From Dyadobacter jiangsuensis (GTDB lineage: Bacteria > Bacteroidota > Bacteroidia > Cytophagales > Spirosomataceae), in assembly GCF_003014695.1 (NCBI RefSeq), contig NZ_PYAS01000012.1:1-64000 (forward strand): a stretch of DNA of 64,000 nt, in the 5' to 3' direction. A program made the position numbers and the translations under genes. This document shows, one piece after another, positions 43,101 to 51,257 of this stretch; position 1 is the stretch's first letter; every line of letters starts with the position of its first letter. Below the pieces are notes generated by a model that was given only the letters and a program-made list of their open reading frames with translations, was not told the DNA's origin and made no database searches.

Positions 43101-44158
43101 CTTTCAGAGGAAAACAGTGGGTAGTTACCGGCGACAGCAAGCAGCTTTCGCCGAGCGATCTTTACCGGGTGCGTTTCGAAGACCGGTCGGAGGATGAGGA
43201 ATATTCAGCCGCTATTGAGATCGAATCTTTGCTCGATCTTGCGGGGCAGTCGCTGGATCATTATCAACTGACAGGCCATTACCGTAGTCTGTCCGTGGAT
43301 CTCATTGATTTTTCAAACCGGAATTTTTATAAAAAGAGCCTTAAACTGCTTCCTGATTTCCATAAGATCAACGACCGTGAGCCGGGTATTCAGTACATCA
43401 AAACGGAAGGCGTCTGGAAGAATAATACCAATGTGGTTGAGATAGAGGAAGTATTGCGGTTAATCCGTGAGTTGGCGGGAAGTGGGAGGAGCATTGGCGT
43501 GGTGACCTTTAATTTTTACCAGCAAGCGGCTATTCAGGACGCATTGGAAAAGGAAACCGCATTACCGGAAGGTCTTTTTGTGAAGAATATAGAGAACGTG
43601 CAGGGCGACGAGCGCGATATTATCATCTTCTCGATGGGTTATGCGCCGGACGAGAAAGGGCGTGTTTCCATGCAATTCGGGACATTGAATATGCAGGGAG
43701 GGGAGAACCGATTGAATGTGGCCGTGACGCGTGCGCGGGAGAAGATTTACTTTGTCACAAGTCTTTGGCCTTCGCAGCTGCAAACGGAGCAAACTGCCAA
43801 CGAGGGCCCGAAGTTGCTCAGGGCGTACATGGATTATGCATTGCAAGTGTCGGAAGGCAGGTTTGAGCCAGCGCCGCTTGCCACCGGGCAGTTCCGCTCC
43901 GACTGGCTGCTGAAAGAACGGCTGGTGCGACAAAACCCGGCATTTGAGAAAGAACTTCCATTTGGCGACATTACCGTAAAAGAAGAAGGAGCCTACAAGG
44001 GCTTGGTTCTTACGGACGACGATCTTTACCATTATAGTAAATCATCCAAAGAGCCTCACGCTTATTTGCCCCTTCTGTTGCGGTTGAAAAACTGGCCGTT
44101 CAGGCGTGTTTACAGCCGCGAATATTGGTCGGGAAACCTTAACAACGGCGTATTATAG
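40163..44158 (+). CDS. Large superfamily 1 helicase (DUF4011-like, Upf1/DNA2-type motor)
   Basis: A 1331-aa protein. The N-terminal 20 residues (YLKRLTNLSTRNKSLLL) and APLLFFPVTL near 117 resemble DUF4011 helicases. Walker A GPPGSGKS starts at residue 322; the Walker B motif IFDEASQC comes only near 962, so about 640 residues, partly coiled-coil, are inserted between them, as in the Upf1-like group with 1B and stalk insertions. Motif III-VI elements follow (TGDSKQLSPSD, GHYRS, NVQGDERD, VAVTRARE near 1185). No nuclease domain is visible at the C-terminus. Such proteins act in nucleic-acid repair or anti-phage systems; which applies here is unknown. The last six bases overlap the convergent DUF1080 gene. 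Confidence 0.85.
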   Translation: MSRILKAYLKRLTNLSTRNKSLLLTSLSAEQFLDFHDTDFLLSKPSIDVLKQVIQGNNRVALCDVADPRFEKVNEASKRLRKIARTERFIEEERGSRDLYVGYPFVKGKLSDGTPIHAPLLFFPVTLRMDREQWCLFERDDSAVALNQSFALAYGHFNEAKIPDEVLEKSFEDFPKDFLEFRTQLYEWLKSTPFKINFNQQLFEDKLVAFSGEKSSDLVANERNGELKLYPEAVLGIFPQASSYLVPDYNRLLDLEETEGFKLPLIGLAEETGEEGDFEPELPARDGRQAREEDVLTPFPVDESQEEIILAVKSGRSVVVQGPPGSGKSQLICNLIADFTSKGKRVLLVCQKRAALDVVYQRLATTGMKDFTGLIHDFKNDRSALYSQIASQIEKVEGYRQQNYSLDSVFLERQFTQESRAIDKTVDELNGFRSALFDEKECGVSIKELYLTSDPNAPHADMRPYYRQFRIDTWDGFKRYLKTYSDYALLIHPAHPWRNRRSFAAFGMAELRTMENMLSEWPGVFEKQTRAFEQIASVAFEKVFIRNRKEIAERLTDIAGLVTDSASWKLVGKYVGTPVNPHERLALVRQAVDVMEGFIAEGGIEMSLPAAQLNAFEVMLKKSLETKQSAVSGFFWDVFSKEKKEIERVATANGLTVSLEHLVRLEERLRNRRQLESWLQYASLGFESAFIDDFSADRAGEYLAFFKSAERAADAVARMDAGAWKKVFHEIAGANSQLDRFLETIQSLRHWLEIWDRMEKAMLPYLLPEQTATLIDDPTGYSGLLLETLRNDFDSLADMDRLWEEMTELQRGATQVILAKGTELGVTNSNEVLNLFENSIKLAWIEHVESKYPALRSVTSLKMKQWEDQVQGSITLKQKLSSDITNIKLREATYEDVEKNRLGNRVTYRELGHQVTKKRKIWPIRKLLENYADEVFALIPCWMASPEAVSAIFPMESGLFDLVIFDEASQCYAEYSLPAAFRGKQWVVTGDSKQLSPSDLYRVRFEDRSEDEEYSAAIEIESLLDLAGQSLDHYQLTGHYRSLSVDLIDFSNRNFYKKSLKLLPDFHKINDREPGIQYIKTEGVWKNNTNVVEIEEVLRLIRELAGSGRSIGVVTFNFYQQAAIQDALEKETALPEGLFVKNIENVQGDERDIIIFSMGYAPDEKGRVSMQFGTLNMQGGENRLNVAVTRAREKIYFVTSLWPSQLQTEQTANEGPKLLRAYMDYALQVSEGRFEPAPLATGQFRSDWLLKERLVRQNPAFEKELPFGDITVKEEGAYKGLVLTDDDLYHYSKSSKEPHAYLPLLLRLKNWPFRRVYSREYWSGNLNNGVL

Positions 44159-44857
44159 TTCCTTGATGCGGATATTGCGGTAAGAAACTTTGTCGCCGTG
44201 GTCTTGCAATGCAATCTTACCTTTGGAGAAAGCACCAAATCCCTGCCAGGTTTTGAACTTGCTGTTGGCAACGAGCTTGTCCCATTCAGCGCCCTGAGTC
44301 GGGAATTCCACTACTTTTTTGCCATTCAGCCAGCTTTCACCTTTGCCGTTTTTGATGATTACTTTGGCTTTGTTCCATTCTCCGGCAGGTTTAACGGCTG
44401 AGAAATCGGAAGGAGGAAGCATATCATACAATGAGCCGGCCTTGTGGTTCCCGTCTTTACCAGCTTTGGCATCGGGGTGCTTCACGTCGTCGAGCACCTG
44501 GATTTCCGGGCCGGTAGAGTAAGGACAGCAGTATTTTTTGTCTTCTACCACATGATAGATAATCCCGCTGTTACCGCCTTCGGCGATTTTCCATTCCAGT
44601 TCGAGCTCAAAATCACCATATTCTTTATCGGTAACGAGGTCTTTTCCACCTTTTTCGGCCAAAACCACTGCTCCGTCTTCTATTTTCCATTGTGGCAGAA
44701 CTTTGTCCTGTTGCCAGCTATGCCAGCCTTTCAGGCTCTTGCCGTCGAAAAGGGTTACCCATTTTCCTTTTTGGGCTTCTGCATCATTTGAAAACGCCAA
44801 CGCCGCCAGGGCGAGAACGGATGCTTTTCCGAAAGCCTTCCATTTTGTACAATTCAT
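44153..44857 (-). CDS. DUF1080 (3-keto-disaccharide hydrolase-type) secreted protein
   Basis: A 234-aa protein with a signal peptide (about 1-28, ending AEAQKG). The mature part is a single DUF1080 beta-sandwich of the concanavalin-like fold: WVTLFDGKSLKGWHSW near 33-48, YGDFELELEWKI, GNSGIIYH, and the C-terminal YRNIRIKEL. Members cleave 3-keto-glycosides or bind glycans, often with secreted Gfo/Idh oxidoreductases; one of those is at 3123-4601 but far away. The stop overlaps the helicase gene end by six bases on the other strand. Confidence 0.9.
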   Translation of the reverse strand: MNCTKWKAFGKASVLALAALAFSNDAEAQKGKWVTLFDGKSLKGWHSWQQDKVLPQWKIEDGAVVLAEKGGKDLVTDKEYGDFELELEWKIAEGGNSGIIYHVVEDKKYCCPYSTGPEIQVLDDVKHPDAKAGKDGNHKAGSLYDMLPPSDFSAVKPAGEWNKAKVIIKNGKGESWLNGKKVVEFPTQGAEWDKLVANSKFKTWQGFGAFSKGKIALQDHGDKVSYRNIRIKEL

Positions 44858-44918
44858 GTTTCGCTTGTTAAAGTTTTAGTCCACAATATTAAGTACTTTT
44901 TGAGTTTTCAAAGGCATA

Positions 44919-44950
44919 TTTGGATCGAAAGTTGGCGGCTCCTATTTTTG
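44919..44950 (+). promoter_or_regulatory. Promoter of the HIT gene
   Basis: TTTG (44919-44922), 20 bases, TATTTTTG (44943-44950): a perfect consensus match. The start near 44957 supports the ATG at 44984 and excludes the earlier in-frame codon at 44900. Confidence 0.75.
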
Positions 44951-44983
44951 GGAGTTGCTCAAAATAATCCGACAACTATCTAC

Positions 44984-45373
44984 ATGGCTTCTATATTTTC
45001 AAGAATCGTAGCAGGGGAGATCCCTTGCCATAAAATCGCCGAAACAGAGGATTTTCTCGCGTTTCTCGATGCATTTCCCATTGCAAAAGGCCATACGCTC
45101 GTCATTCCGAAGAAAGAGGTCGACTACCTTTTCGACCTGGACGACGAATTGTATACAGGGTTGTTTCAATTTGCCAAAAGCATTGTTCCCGCATTGGAAA
45201 AGACGGTTCCCTGTCTGCGCATCGGCGTGAGCGTCATAGGCCTGGAAGTTCCTCACGCACACGTGCACCTGCTTCCGCTCAACAGCATGGCCGACGCCGA
45301 TTTCAGTAAGAAAATAAAAACGTCGCAAGAAGAACTCGCGACGCTGGCTGAAAAAATCAGAAATAATTTATAA
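44984..45373 (+). CDS. HIT family nucleotide-binding hydrolase
   Basis: A 129-aa histidine-triad protein. The triad HAHVHLLP is near residues 90-97, with the preceding GLEVPHAHVH context and the N-terminal IFSRIVAGEIPCHKI typical of HINT/Fhit-like enzymes that hydrolyse nucleoside phosphoramidates or dinucleoside polyphosphates. It has its own promoter and is convergent with the last Wzi gene, leaving a gap of three bases. No functional link to the polysaccharide locus is implied. Confidence 0.92.
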   Translation: MASIFSRIVAGEIPCHKIAETEDFLAFLDAFPIAKGHTLVIPKKEVDYLFDLDDELYTGLFQFAKSIVPALEKTVPCLRIGVSVIGLEVPHAHVHLLPLNSMADADFSKKIKTSQEELATLAEKIRNNL

Positions 45374-45376
45374 GAC

Positions 45377-46861
45377 TCAATAAAACGAGAAGTCTTTTCG
45401 CACACCCAGCATAAACCCGTAGGTTTTGCGGTACAAATCGCCGATATCCGCCGCGTAGGCGCCTTTGACGGTTAAACCGCCGAGGACGTCGAGCTTGGAT
45501 TGCATCATGAGCATTCCGGAGAATTGCCTGGGTGAACCGAGGAATGGTTCCAGGTAGGCGCCGCTATTCTCGGAGAAGGAGAATTTGCCCATCCACTGGA
45601 CTTTCCGGAATAATGTACCCTCTAAACCGAGGTGGAGCATCATGACGCGGTTGTTGCTCGTGAAATTATCGGCATAATTGGGCCATTTCCACTTGGTCTG
45701 AGAGGTCGGCGGAATGAACGGCGTTCCAATGGTCCTGTCGTAATATCCCCAGCCGTCACGAACCTGCTGATTATTGAAATAGTTGTCGTGTCCTCGTTTC
45801 TTGCCGTCTGTCAATACGAAGTCGGCCCCTCCCTGGTCTTTGGTGTAGAGAAATTCCAGGACGGCGGCATTGATCTCAAAATTGGCCCCATAGGAGTTTT
45901 TGCGTTTAATACGGGCACCGTACAGGCCGTCTTTAAGTCCAGTCAGGTAAAACAATGAGCCATCCTCATAGATGAACTGCCTGTACAGGAAAATACTCGT
46001 TTCATAGGTTTCGACCTCCATTGCGAGATCGATGGAGCCCAAGTGGTTTCCGATCCGGCTTGTGCTATCGAAATAGGTAATGTCGTCGCCAGTGCCGCCG
46101 ATTGATCCTATTACTGCATTGACATAATTTTTAAATCCGGTGGGCATTTGCAGCCTATCACCCGTTAGGCCAAGGTTTTTCTTAAGTCTTCCACCCCATT
46201 GAACCTGATGGTTGAAGCCCCCGTAAAGTTTCAGCATTGAATTAGCCTTCCCGATTCGCATGTAGAATGCTTTCTGATGGAATTTCAAATTCTCGGTAAT
46301 CGGCCTGCTGTTTTCAAATAAGCCGTCGGAGTAAAATGCCTGGAACGAAAGCCAGCCCTTTGTAAATGGTACCGGCACAAAGCGGGTGGTTCCGAGGTAG
46401 ATTTTAGGAATCGGTAATGCATTACCCGACCATGCGTAGGAGCCGGAACCTATCGTGGAGTCTGCCAGGCCCAGCGCCTGCTTCTTACGTCCCACATAAA
46501 GCTCCCAGTTTTTGTATCGCAATGTCACATGCGCCTGGGGAAGTATGAACTTGTTGGTTTGTACAAAATTGCCAACTGCTTCTACGCCCGCACCAACGCG
46601 CCATTCGTTGCGGGTTTTATTTTCGGATATAGTCCAGTAATGTTCCAGTCCGGCACGCACGCTACCGTTGGGTCCTGTTTTCGGGACGATTCCGTATTGG
46701 TTGGACTGGATCCAGAACGGCGTATAGCCGTTGGTACTTCCCATACCCACTAATTCCGCGTAATTCGTGGTGGAGTCGGTGTAGATAACAGGTTCCTTGA
46801 TCTCAGATTGGGAAAAGCCAAGGATGGGCACTAGTAGTAATATGAATAAAAGAAATCTCAT
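45377..46861 (-). CDS. Capsule assembly Wzi family outer-membrane protein (copy 1)
   Basis: A 494-aa protein with a signal peptide (1-16) and the Wzi-type beta-barrel pattern: GYTPFWIQSNQYG near 40-52, GRKKQALGLADSTIGSGSYA split near 130-148, and a Phe/Tyr-terminated last strand (DFSFY). In E. coli Wzi anchors capsule to the outer membrane; Bacteroidota members belong to the same Pfam family. It is the last gene of the exopolysaccharide run and the most diverged of three tandem paralogues. ATG 46861 is chosen over 46879 for a normal signal peptide. Confidence 0.83.
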   Translation of the reverse strand: MRFLLFILLLVPILGFSQSEIKEPVIYTDSTTNYAELVGMGSTNGYTPFWIQSNQYGIVPKTGPNGSVRAGLEHYWTISENKTRNEWRVGAGVEAVGNFVQTNKFILPQAHVTLRYKNWELYVGRKKQALGLADSTIGSGSYAWSGNALPIPKIYLGTTRFVPVPFTKGWLSFQAFYSDGLFENSRPITENLKFHQKAFYMRIGKANSMLKLYGGFNHQVQWGGRLKKNLGLTGDRLQMPTGFKNYVNAVIGSIGGTGDDITYFDSTSRIGNHLGSIDLAMEVETYETSIFLYRQFIYEDGSLFYLTGLKDGLYGARIKRKNSYGANFEINAAVLEFLYTKDQGGADFVLTDGKKRGHDNYFNNQQVRDGWGYYDRTIGTPFIPPTSQTKWKWPNYADNFTSNNRVMMLHLGLEGTLFRKVQWMGKFSFSENSGAYLEPFLGSPRQFSGMLMMQSKLDVLGGLTVKGAYAADIGDLYRKTYGFMLGVRKDFSFY

Positions 46862-46968
46862 AGGTGTGCCCTCACGCATTGTCCATAATGTGTATAATAG
46901 CCAACAAAAATAAGTATAACTTTTCTATTATCATATTGAACATATACGTCGCTTGATTGCAAAACGGA

Positions 46969-48411
46969 TTAATCCAGAAAACCGCTTTTCCGCAGGCCTA
47001 TGGCTAATCCGTAGGAGTTAGGATACAGTTTGCCAATATCCGATGATAATGCCGAATAAACACTGCATCCTTTGAAGATATTTAAGTTTTTTTCAGCACC
47101 GAACCACAATGATACCTGCTGTTTTACCCCATCAAACGGAGTGAGAAATGAGCCCGAATTGCGTGAGTAGGTACCCCGGAACGACAGTTTCAAATGCAGC
47201 CAGGTGGCGGTTACTCCTGTATGAAACGCCCAGAAACGATTATTATTCGTGAATTCCGAATTATTCCGGGGTAAACTACCGTCGGTTGTAGCGGATGCCG
47301 GGGCTAACGGTGAGCCGATTCCCGAGCCATAATACGACCAGCCGCGCTGATATACGTAGCTATTGAAATAGTTTGCTCTTTCGAACAACGTAAGTTCAGA
47401 TATCGGATAACGGTTGATCTGGTTGCGCGTTCCGATCACTTCGAGCAGAAAAGAGTGAAATGCAAAGTAAGAAGAGCCTTTCGGAAGCGGTTTGGTGCGT
47501 TTAACACTCAGCCCGTTCAGCCCATCCTCAAAATTGGTAACCTTGAAAAGAGAGCCGGTCTCATAGATATTCTGGCGGTACAGGAAGAAATTCCAATCCT
47601 TTCCATGCCATTCGCCCCCGATGTCGAACGTCCCGAAATGGTTGCCGACTTTTTTATAATCCAGGGTTTTCCCCGAAATCGTATACCAGTAAGCTTTCAG
47701 CATATCGAGCTGGTACAGCGGCATGATGTCTTTTTCGCCGCCCCAAATGGCCTGATGATTGGCGCCGAGGTAGATTCGGTAGCGCTGGGATCTTTTGCCG
47801 AGCCGGAAGTAAAGCTGTTTTTGGTGCAGGTAGGTTTCTGAAATGCGGGGAACGCTTCCGTAATTAATGCTGCTTGCACCAAGATATCCATCCGAATAGC
47901 TGAATTTAAGCGCGACGAAGTCGTTGGTGAAGTAGAGCGGCAGGTAGTCCTGAATGGCAACCTGCACCCGGGGATAAGGCCTGGCATTGCCGGCCATGGC
48001 GAGTGAGCCGGATGAAAGGGTGGTGTCGACGAGCCCGGCGGTCATTCTTTTTTGCCCGGCGAGAATTTCAACCTTGCCGATCTTTACCGCTGCATACAGG
48101 TCGGACAGAAAACCATTGGCCGATTTGCCGTAACTCGCAATCCCCTGAACGCCTGCACTCCATTGAATCAGCCGCGGGTTATGCGGGTTATAAACCTTAT
48201 ATATGCCCGCATCGACAATGCCGAAGTTACCGTCTAGCGGAATACTGCCATATCGGTTAGCATGTTGCCAAAAAGGAGTTTGGGCCGTTGCCCCGGCCGC
48301 CATTACCGACGCCTTATAGTATACTGTCGAGTCCTGGGCTTGTAATTTGAAAACGATGAGTAACAGATAAAGGGGTAAGTAAACTCGTATCAGGGAAAAT
48401 AGGGACGACAT
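46969..48411 (-). CDS. Capsule assembly Wzi family outer-membrane protein (copy 2)
   Basis: A 480-aa paralogue of its neighbours. Signal peptide about 1-25 (KLQAQDS), then the Wzi pattern TPFWQHANRYGSIP, AGQKRMTAGLVDTTLSSGSL and GNARPYPRVQ, and the repeated barrel strands IYLGANHQAIWGGEKD and WNFFLYRQNIYETGS. It is closest to copy 3: both share QDST after the signal, NPR..QWS.G, and GNHFGT. It is 107 bases from copy 1 and 47 from copy 3, on the same strand. Confidence 0.83.
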   Translation of the reverse strand: MSSLFSLIRVYLPLYLLLIVFKLQAQDSTVYYKASVMAAGATAQTPFWQHANRYGSIPLDGNFGIVDAGIYKVYNPHNPRLIQWSAGVQGIASYGKSANGFLSDLYAAVKIGKVEILAGQKRMTAGLVDTTLSSGSLAMAGNARPYPRVQVAIQDYLPLYFTNDFVALKFSYSDGYLGASSINYGSVPRISETYLHQKQLYFRLGKRSQRYRIYLGANHQAIWGGEKDIMPLYQLDMLKAYWYTISGKTLDYKKVGNHFGTFDIGGEWHGKDWNFFLYRQNIYETGSLFKVTNFEDGLNGLSVKRTKPLPKGSSYFAFHSFLLEVIGTRNQINRYPISELTLFERANYFNSYVYQRGWSYYGSGIGSPLAPASATTDGSLPRNNSEFTNNNRFWAFHTGVTATWLHLKLSFRGTYSRNSGSFLTPFDGVKQQVSLWFGAEKNLNIFKGCSVYSALSSDIGKLYPNSYGLAIGLRKSGFLD

Positions 48412-48458
48412 TTAGTAAAACAGGGAAATAGTTCAGCCGTGTATGTAAAATCTTAAAG

Positions 48459-49880
48459 TTACCAGATAAAGCCGGATTTCCGCCAACTGATCATTATTGC
48501 CATGTTTTGTGTGTACAACTGGCCAAAATCAGAGGCTAAACTTAACCCGAAAATATCTCTTTTGGAGCTCAAAAGCGGCGCTTCAACTCTTAATAGCAAC
48601 GAAGTCTGATTCGCAACCGGTCTGATTGGATCATCGTAAGTGCCCGAATTTTGAGAAAAACTGCCTTTCAGCAAAAAATTAAACTTCTTCCACGAAGCCT
48701 CTGCACCTAAATGATAGGCAACGATCAGGTTGTTCGCGGTGAAAAGGTTGTCGTTTGTAAACAGATTATCCCGCGTGGTGGTCTGCGGAGCGATCATCGG
48801 CGTACCAAGACTTTTTCCGCGGTATGACCATCCCTGGTTATAAACGTAATGATTGAAATAATTGTCTTTTCCGAAAACGCCATTGAGGTAATCGAATATC
48901 GCACCTCCTTGGTTTTTGGTATAAAGAAATTCAAATAACAAGGTGTTGAACCGGAATGTGGGTGCATTTTCACTTTTTTGCCTTCTTTTGAACCGTAACC
49001 CACTCAAACCGTCGGAAACAGTGGACAGGTTGCTGAGTGAGCCGTCCTCGTAGATCGTTTGGCGATACAGAAAAATATTCCATTGCTTTCCCTTCCATTC
49101 CGCCGCGACGTCGATCGTTCCGAAGTGGTTTCCTACGCGGCTATGAGCCCACGGCTTGCCGAATATGACATATTCGTAGGCTTCGGCCTTTTTGAGGCCA
49201 CCGGTAAAAATCTTGTCTTCACCTCCCCACATCGCCTGGTGATTGAAGCCTCCAAACAGATTGAGCCGATGCGTGCGCTTACCGAGTTTAAGGTAAAGCG
49301 ATTTTTGGTGAAGATAAACGTCAGGGACGCTGGTGACGTTGCCATAATGCACCCCGGCAGACCCGAGAAGCCCGTCACCATAAGAGAATTTGAAAGAGAA
49401 AATGTCGTTACCTGGAATCAGGCTTACGAAGTTGGGCGTTGAAAGCTGGATTTTGGGATAGGGGCGGTAGTTGGGCGACATTGCAATAGGCCCCATGGTA
49501 AGCAGGCTATCGCCCAGGCCCATAAATTCCTTTCTTTGGCCAATGCTCAATTCCACGGGCCCGGCCTTACCGGCTATGAACAAATCCGTGAAGAATGCGT
49601 CGGACTTCCTGCCGGCGAAACCTACCAGTTCAGCTCCTCCCGACCATTGGAAGAAGCGGGGGTTATTCCGGTTGTATACCCGGTGAAAGCTGGCAGCTCC
49701 TTGCGCAAATGAGCCTTTTTCGGGTATAGAGGCATTCTGATTGGCATATAGCCAAAGCGGCACACCGGCAGTTGAGCCCGCAGCATTGATTCCTGCGGCA
49801 TAGAAAAAGGTAGAATCCTGTGAGTAACTTTCAGCGCAAAGTGCTGCCGATAACAGCAGCACATAAAAGAATTTCCTCAT
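48459..49880 (-). CDS. Capsule assembly Wzi family outer-membrane protein (copy 3)
   Basis: A 473-aa paralogue with signal peptide 1-20 (AESYSQDST). Family marks are VPLWLYANQNASIP, GQRKEFMGLGDSLL, FGGFNHQAMWGGE and WNIFLYRQTIYEDGSLSNL (19 residues). It follows the priming sugar transferase by 37 bases and precedes copy 2 by 47, so the three Wzi-like genes and the transferase probably form one transcript or sub-operon. Confidence 0.83.
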   Translation of the reverse strand: MRKFFYVLLLSAALCAESYSQDSTFFYAAGINAAGSTAGVPLWLYANQNASIPEKGSFAQGAASFHRVYNRNNPRFFQWSGGAELVGFAGRKSDAFFTDLFIAGKAGPVELSIGQRKEFMGLGDSLLTMGPIAMSPNYRPYPKIQLSTPNFVSLIPGNDIFSFKFSYGDGLLGSAGVHYGNVTSVPDVYLHQKSLYLKLGKRTHRLNLFGGFNHQAMWGGEDKIFTGGLKKAEAYEYVIFGKPWAHSRVGNHFGTIDVAAEWKGKQWNIFLYRQTIYEDGSLSNLSTVSDGLSGLRFKRRQKSENAPTFRFNTLLFEFLYTKNQGGAIFDYLNGVFGKDNYFNHYVYNQGWSYRGKSLGTPMIAPQTTTRDNLFTNDNLFTANNLIVAYHLGAEASWKKFNFLLKGSFSQNSGTYDDPIRPVANQTSLLLRVEAPLLSSKRDIFGLSLASDFGQLYTQNMAIMISWRKSGFIW

Positions 49881-49917
49881 TCCAGGACTATTAAGAATTT
49901 ACGAGGTGTCAGAGGGG

Positions 49918-50919
49918 TTACCTGCCCTTTTTGCCGAAAATAACGACGGCTGTCAGGAGTATGATTTTCAATTCCAGGAACAAGTTCCAGTTCTTGATAT
50001 AGTAAAGGTCATACATGAGCTTGTGGCGCGCGTCGTACACACCTGCTCCGTACGAATACATTACCTGCGCGTAGCCGGTAATCCCGGGCTTGATATTGTG
50101 GCGAAGGTTGTAATAAGGGATGATTTCGTCAAATGTCTCGGTAAACACAGGGCGTTCCGGACGAGGACCGATCAAGGACAGGTCACGTCTGAAAATATTG
50201 ATAATCTGAGGCAATTCGTCGATACGCGTCAGACGCATGAACGAGCCGTACGAGAAAATCCTGGAATCGTTCTTTTTCGAGAAAGATGCTCCGTTTCGTT
50301 CTGCATCCAGCCTCATCGACCTGAATTTGATACAGTTAAATGGCCTGTTGTTCATTCCAACGCGTTCCTGAAAATAGAATACCGGGCCCGGGGATTCCAG
50401 TTTGATCCGGAAATAGCTCAGAATCCAGATGGGGAATGTAAGAAGGAACAGGATGATTGAAATCGTGATGTCGATGATCTTTTTGGGGTAACGTACCCTT
50501 CTGCCGAACGTGGGGACTGTCAGTAGATTTGGATTGATTTCGGTGACGTCGTCCGGGATATATACTTTTTTGAGGTCTCTTTCGCAGAAATCGTAAACGG
50601 TGGTGATTCGGATCGATTTGTTTTTTCGGACAACCAGTTCGTAGATTACTCGGTTACGTCGGTCGTACTGCGGATTGGTAACCAGGTGTATTTTTTCAAA
50701 TCTGTCGAGCAGCGGCCTTACGGTGTGGTTGAGAAGATAATCGTCGTTATCTGAGTGTGGTATCAGGATAATCTCCTTGTATCTTTTGAGAAGTAGCGCC
50801 AGATCTTTTTTTTGAAGAAAGTAGTCGTAGCTGGTGACAATCAGGACTTCTTCTGAAACGGCAGTTTTGCTTAGAAGCCGGTGAATGTACTTGCGGTCAG
50901 ATACGTAAGTGTTGCCCAT
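49918..50919 (-). CDS. Priming undecaprenyl-phosphate sugar transferase (WcaJ/WbaP type)
   Basis: A 333-aa membrane enzyme that starts repeat-unit synthesis by moving a sugar-1-phosphate to the lipid carrier. The C-terminal bacterial sugar transferase domain is complete: ESPGPVFYFQERVG near 180, KFRSMR, RIDELPQIINI, LIGPRPERP and KPGITGYAQV. A single membrane helix (about 150-170) precedes it. The N-terminal part is a soluble nucleotide-binding-like domain of about 140 residues, without the four membrane helices of the full-length PHPT enzymes. It begins a second block of the locus after a 338-base gap. Confidence 0.9.
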   Translation of the reverse strand: MGNTYVSDRKYIHRLLSKTAVSEEVLIVTSYDYFLQKKDLALLLKRYKEIILIPHSDNDDYLLNHTVRPLLDRFEKIHLVTNPQYDRRNRVIYELVVRKNKSIRITTVYDFCERDLKKVYIPDDVTEINPNLLTVPTFGRRVRYPKKIIDITISIILFLLTFPIWILSYFRIKLESPGPVFYFQERVGMNNRPFNCIKFRSMRLDAERNGASFSKKNDSRIFSYGSFMRLTRIDELPQIINIFRRDLSLIGPRPERPVFTETFDEIIPYYNLRHNIKPGITGYAQVMYSYGAGVYDARHKLMYDLYYIKNWNLFLELKIILLTAVVIFGKKGR

Positions 50920-51030
50920 ATGTGTGTATTTTATGAACTAAAAAATAGTGTGATTGTAGAATATACGTGTGTTAAAGCTACAAGTTTAGGAATAAACTTT
51001 TGAAATACGAAATTATAAATATGGTCAAAT

Positions 51031-51092
51031 CAAATATAATTTTTGGCAGAGAAGGGCTTTTGTGCTAAAAATTAATATTTGGCGGAGAAGGG
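51031..51092 (-). promoter_or_regulatory. -7 box and paired direct repeats upstream of the priming transferase
   Basis: The minus strand reads TATATTTG (51038-51031). Immediately upstream are two direct repeats on the plus strand, ATTTTTGGCAGAGAAGGG (51039-51056) and ATATTTGGCGGAGAAGGG (51075-51092), 16 of 18 bases identical and 36 bases apart. They look like paired regulator sites. A second TATATTTG is at 51116-51109. The rest of 50920-51257 is AT-rich with no gene. Confidence 0.5.
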
Positions 51093-51257
51093 ATGAAACT
51101 AGTACCAGCAAATATAGGGAAGGTTTCGGCACAAAATATTATTTTACTGTAAAGAATTTTTCCTTTTTTTTCTTCTTTCGGCACTTTCAACCGATTTGAT
51201 TGATTTATCACATTTCCTATAATCATTACCTGCCCGTATGTGCCCGGGCGGTGAAGT

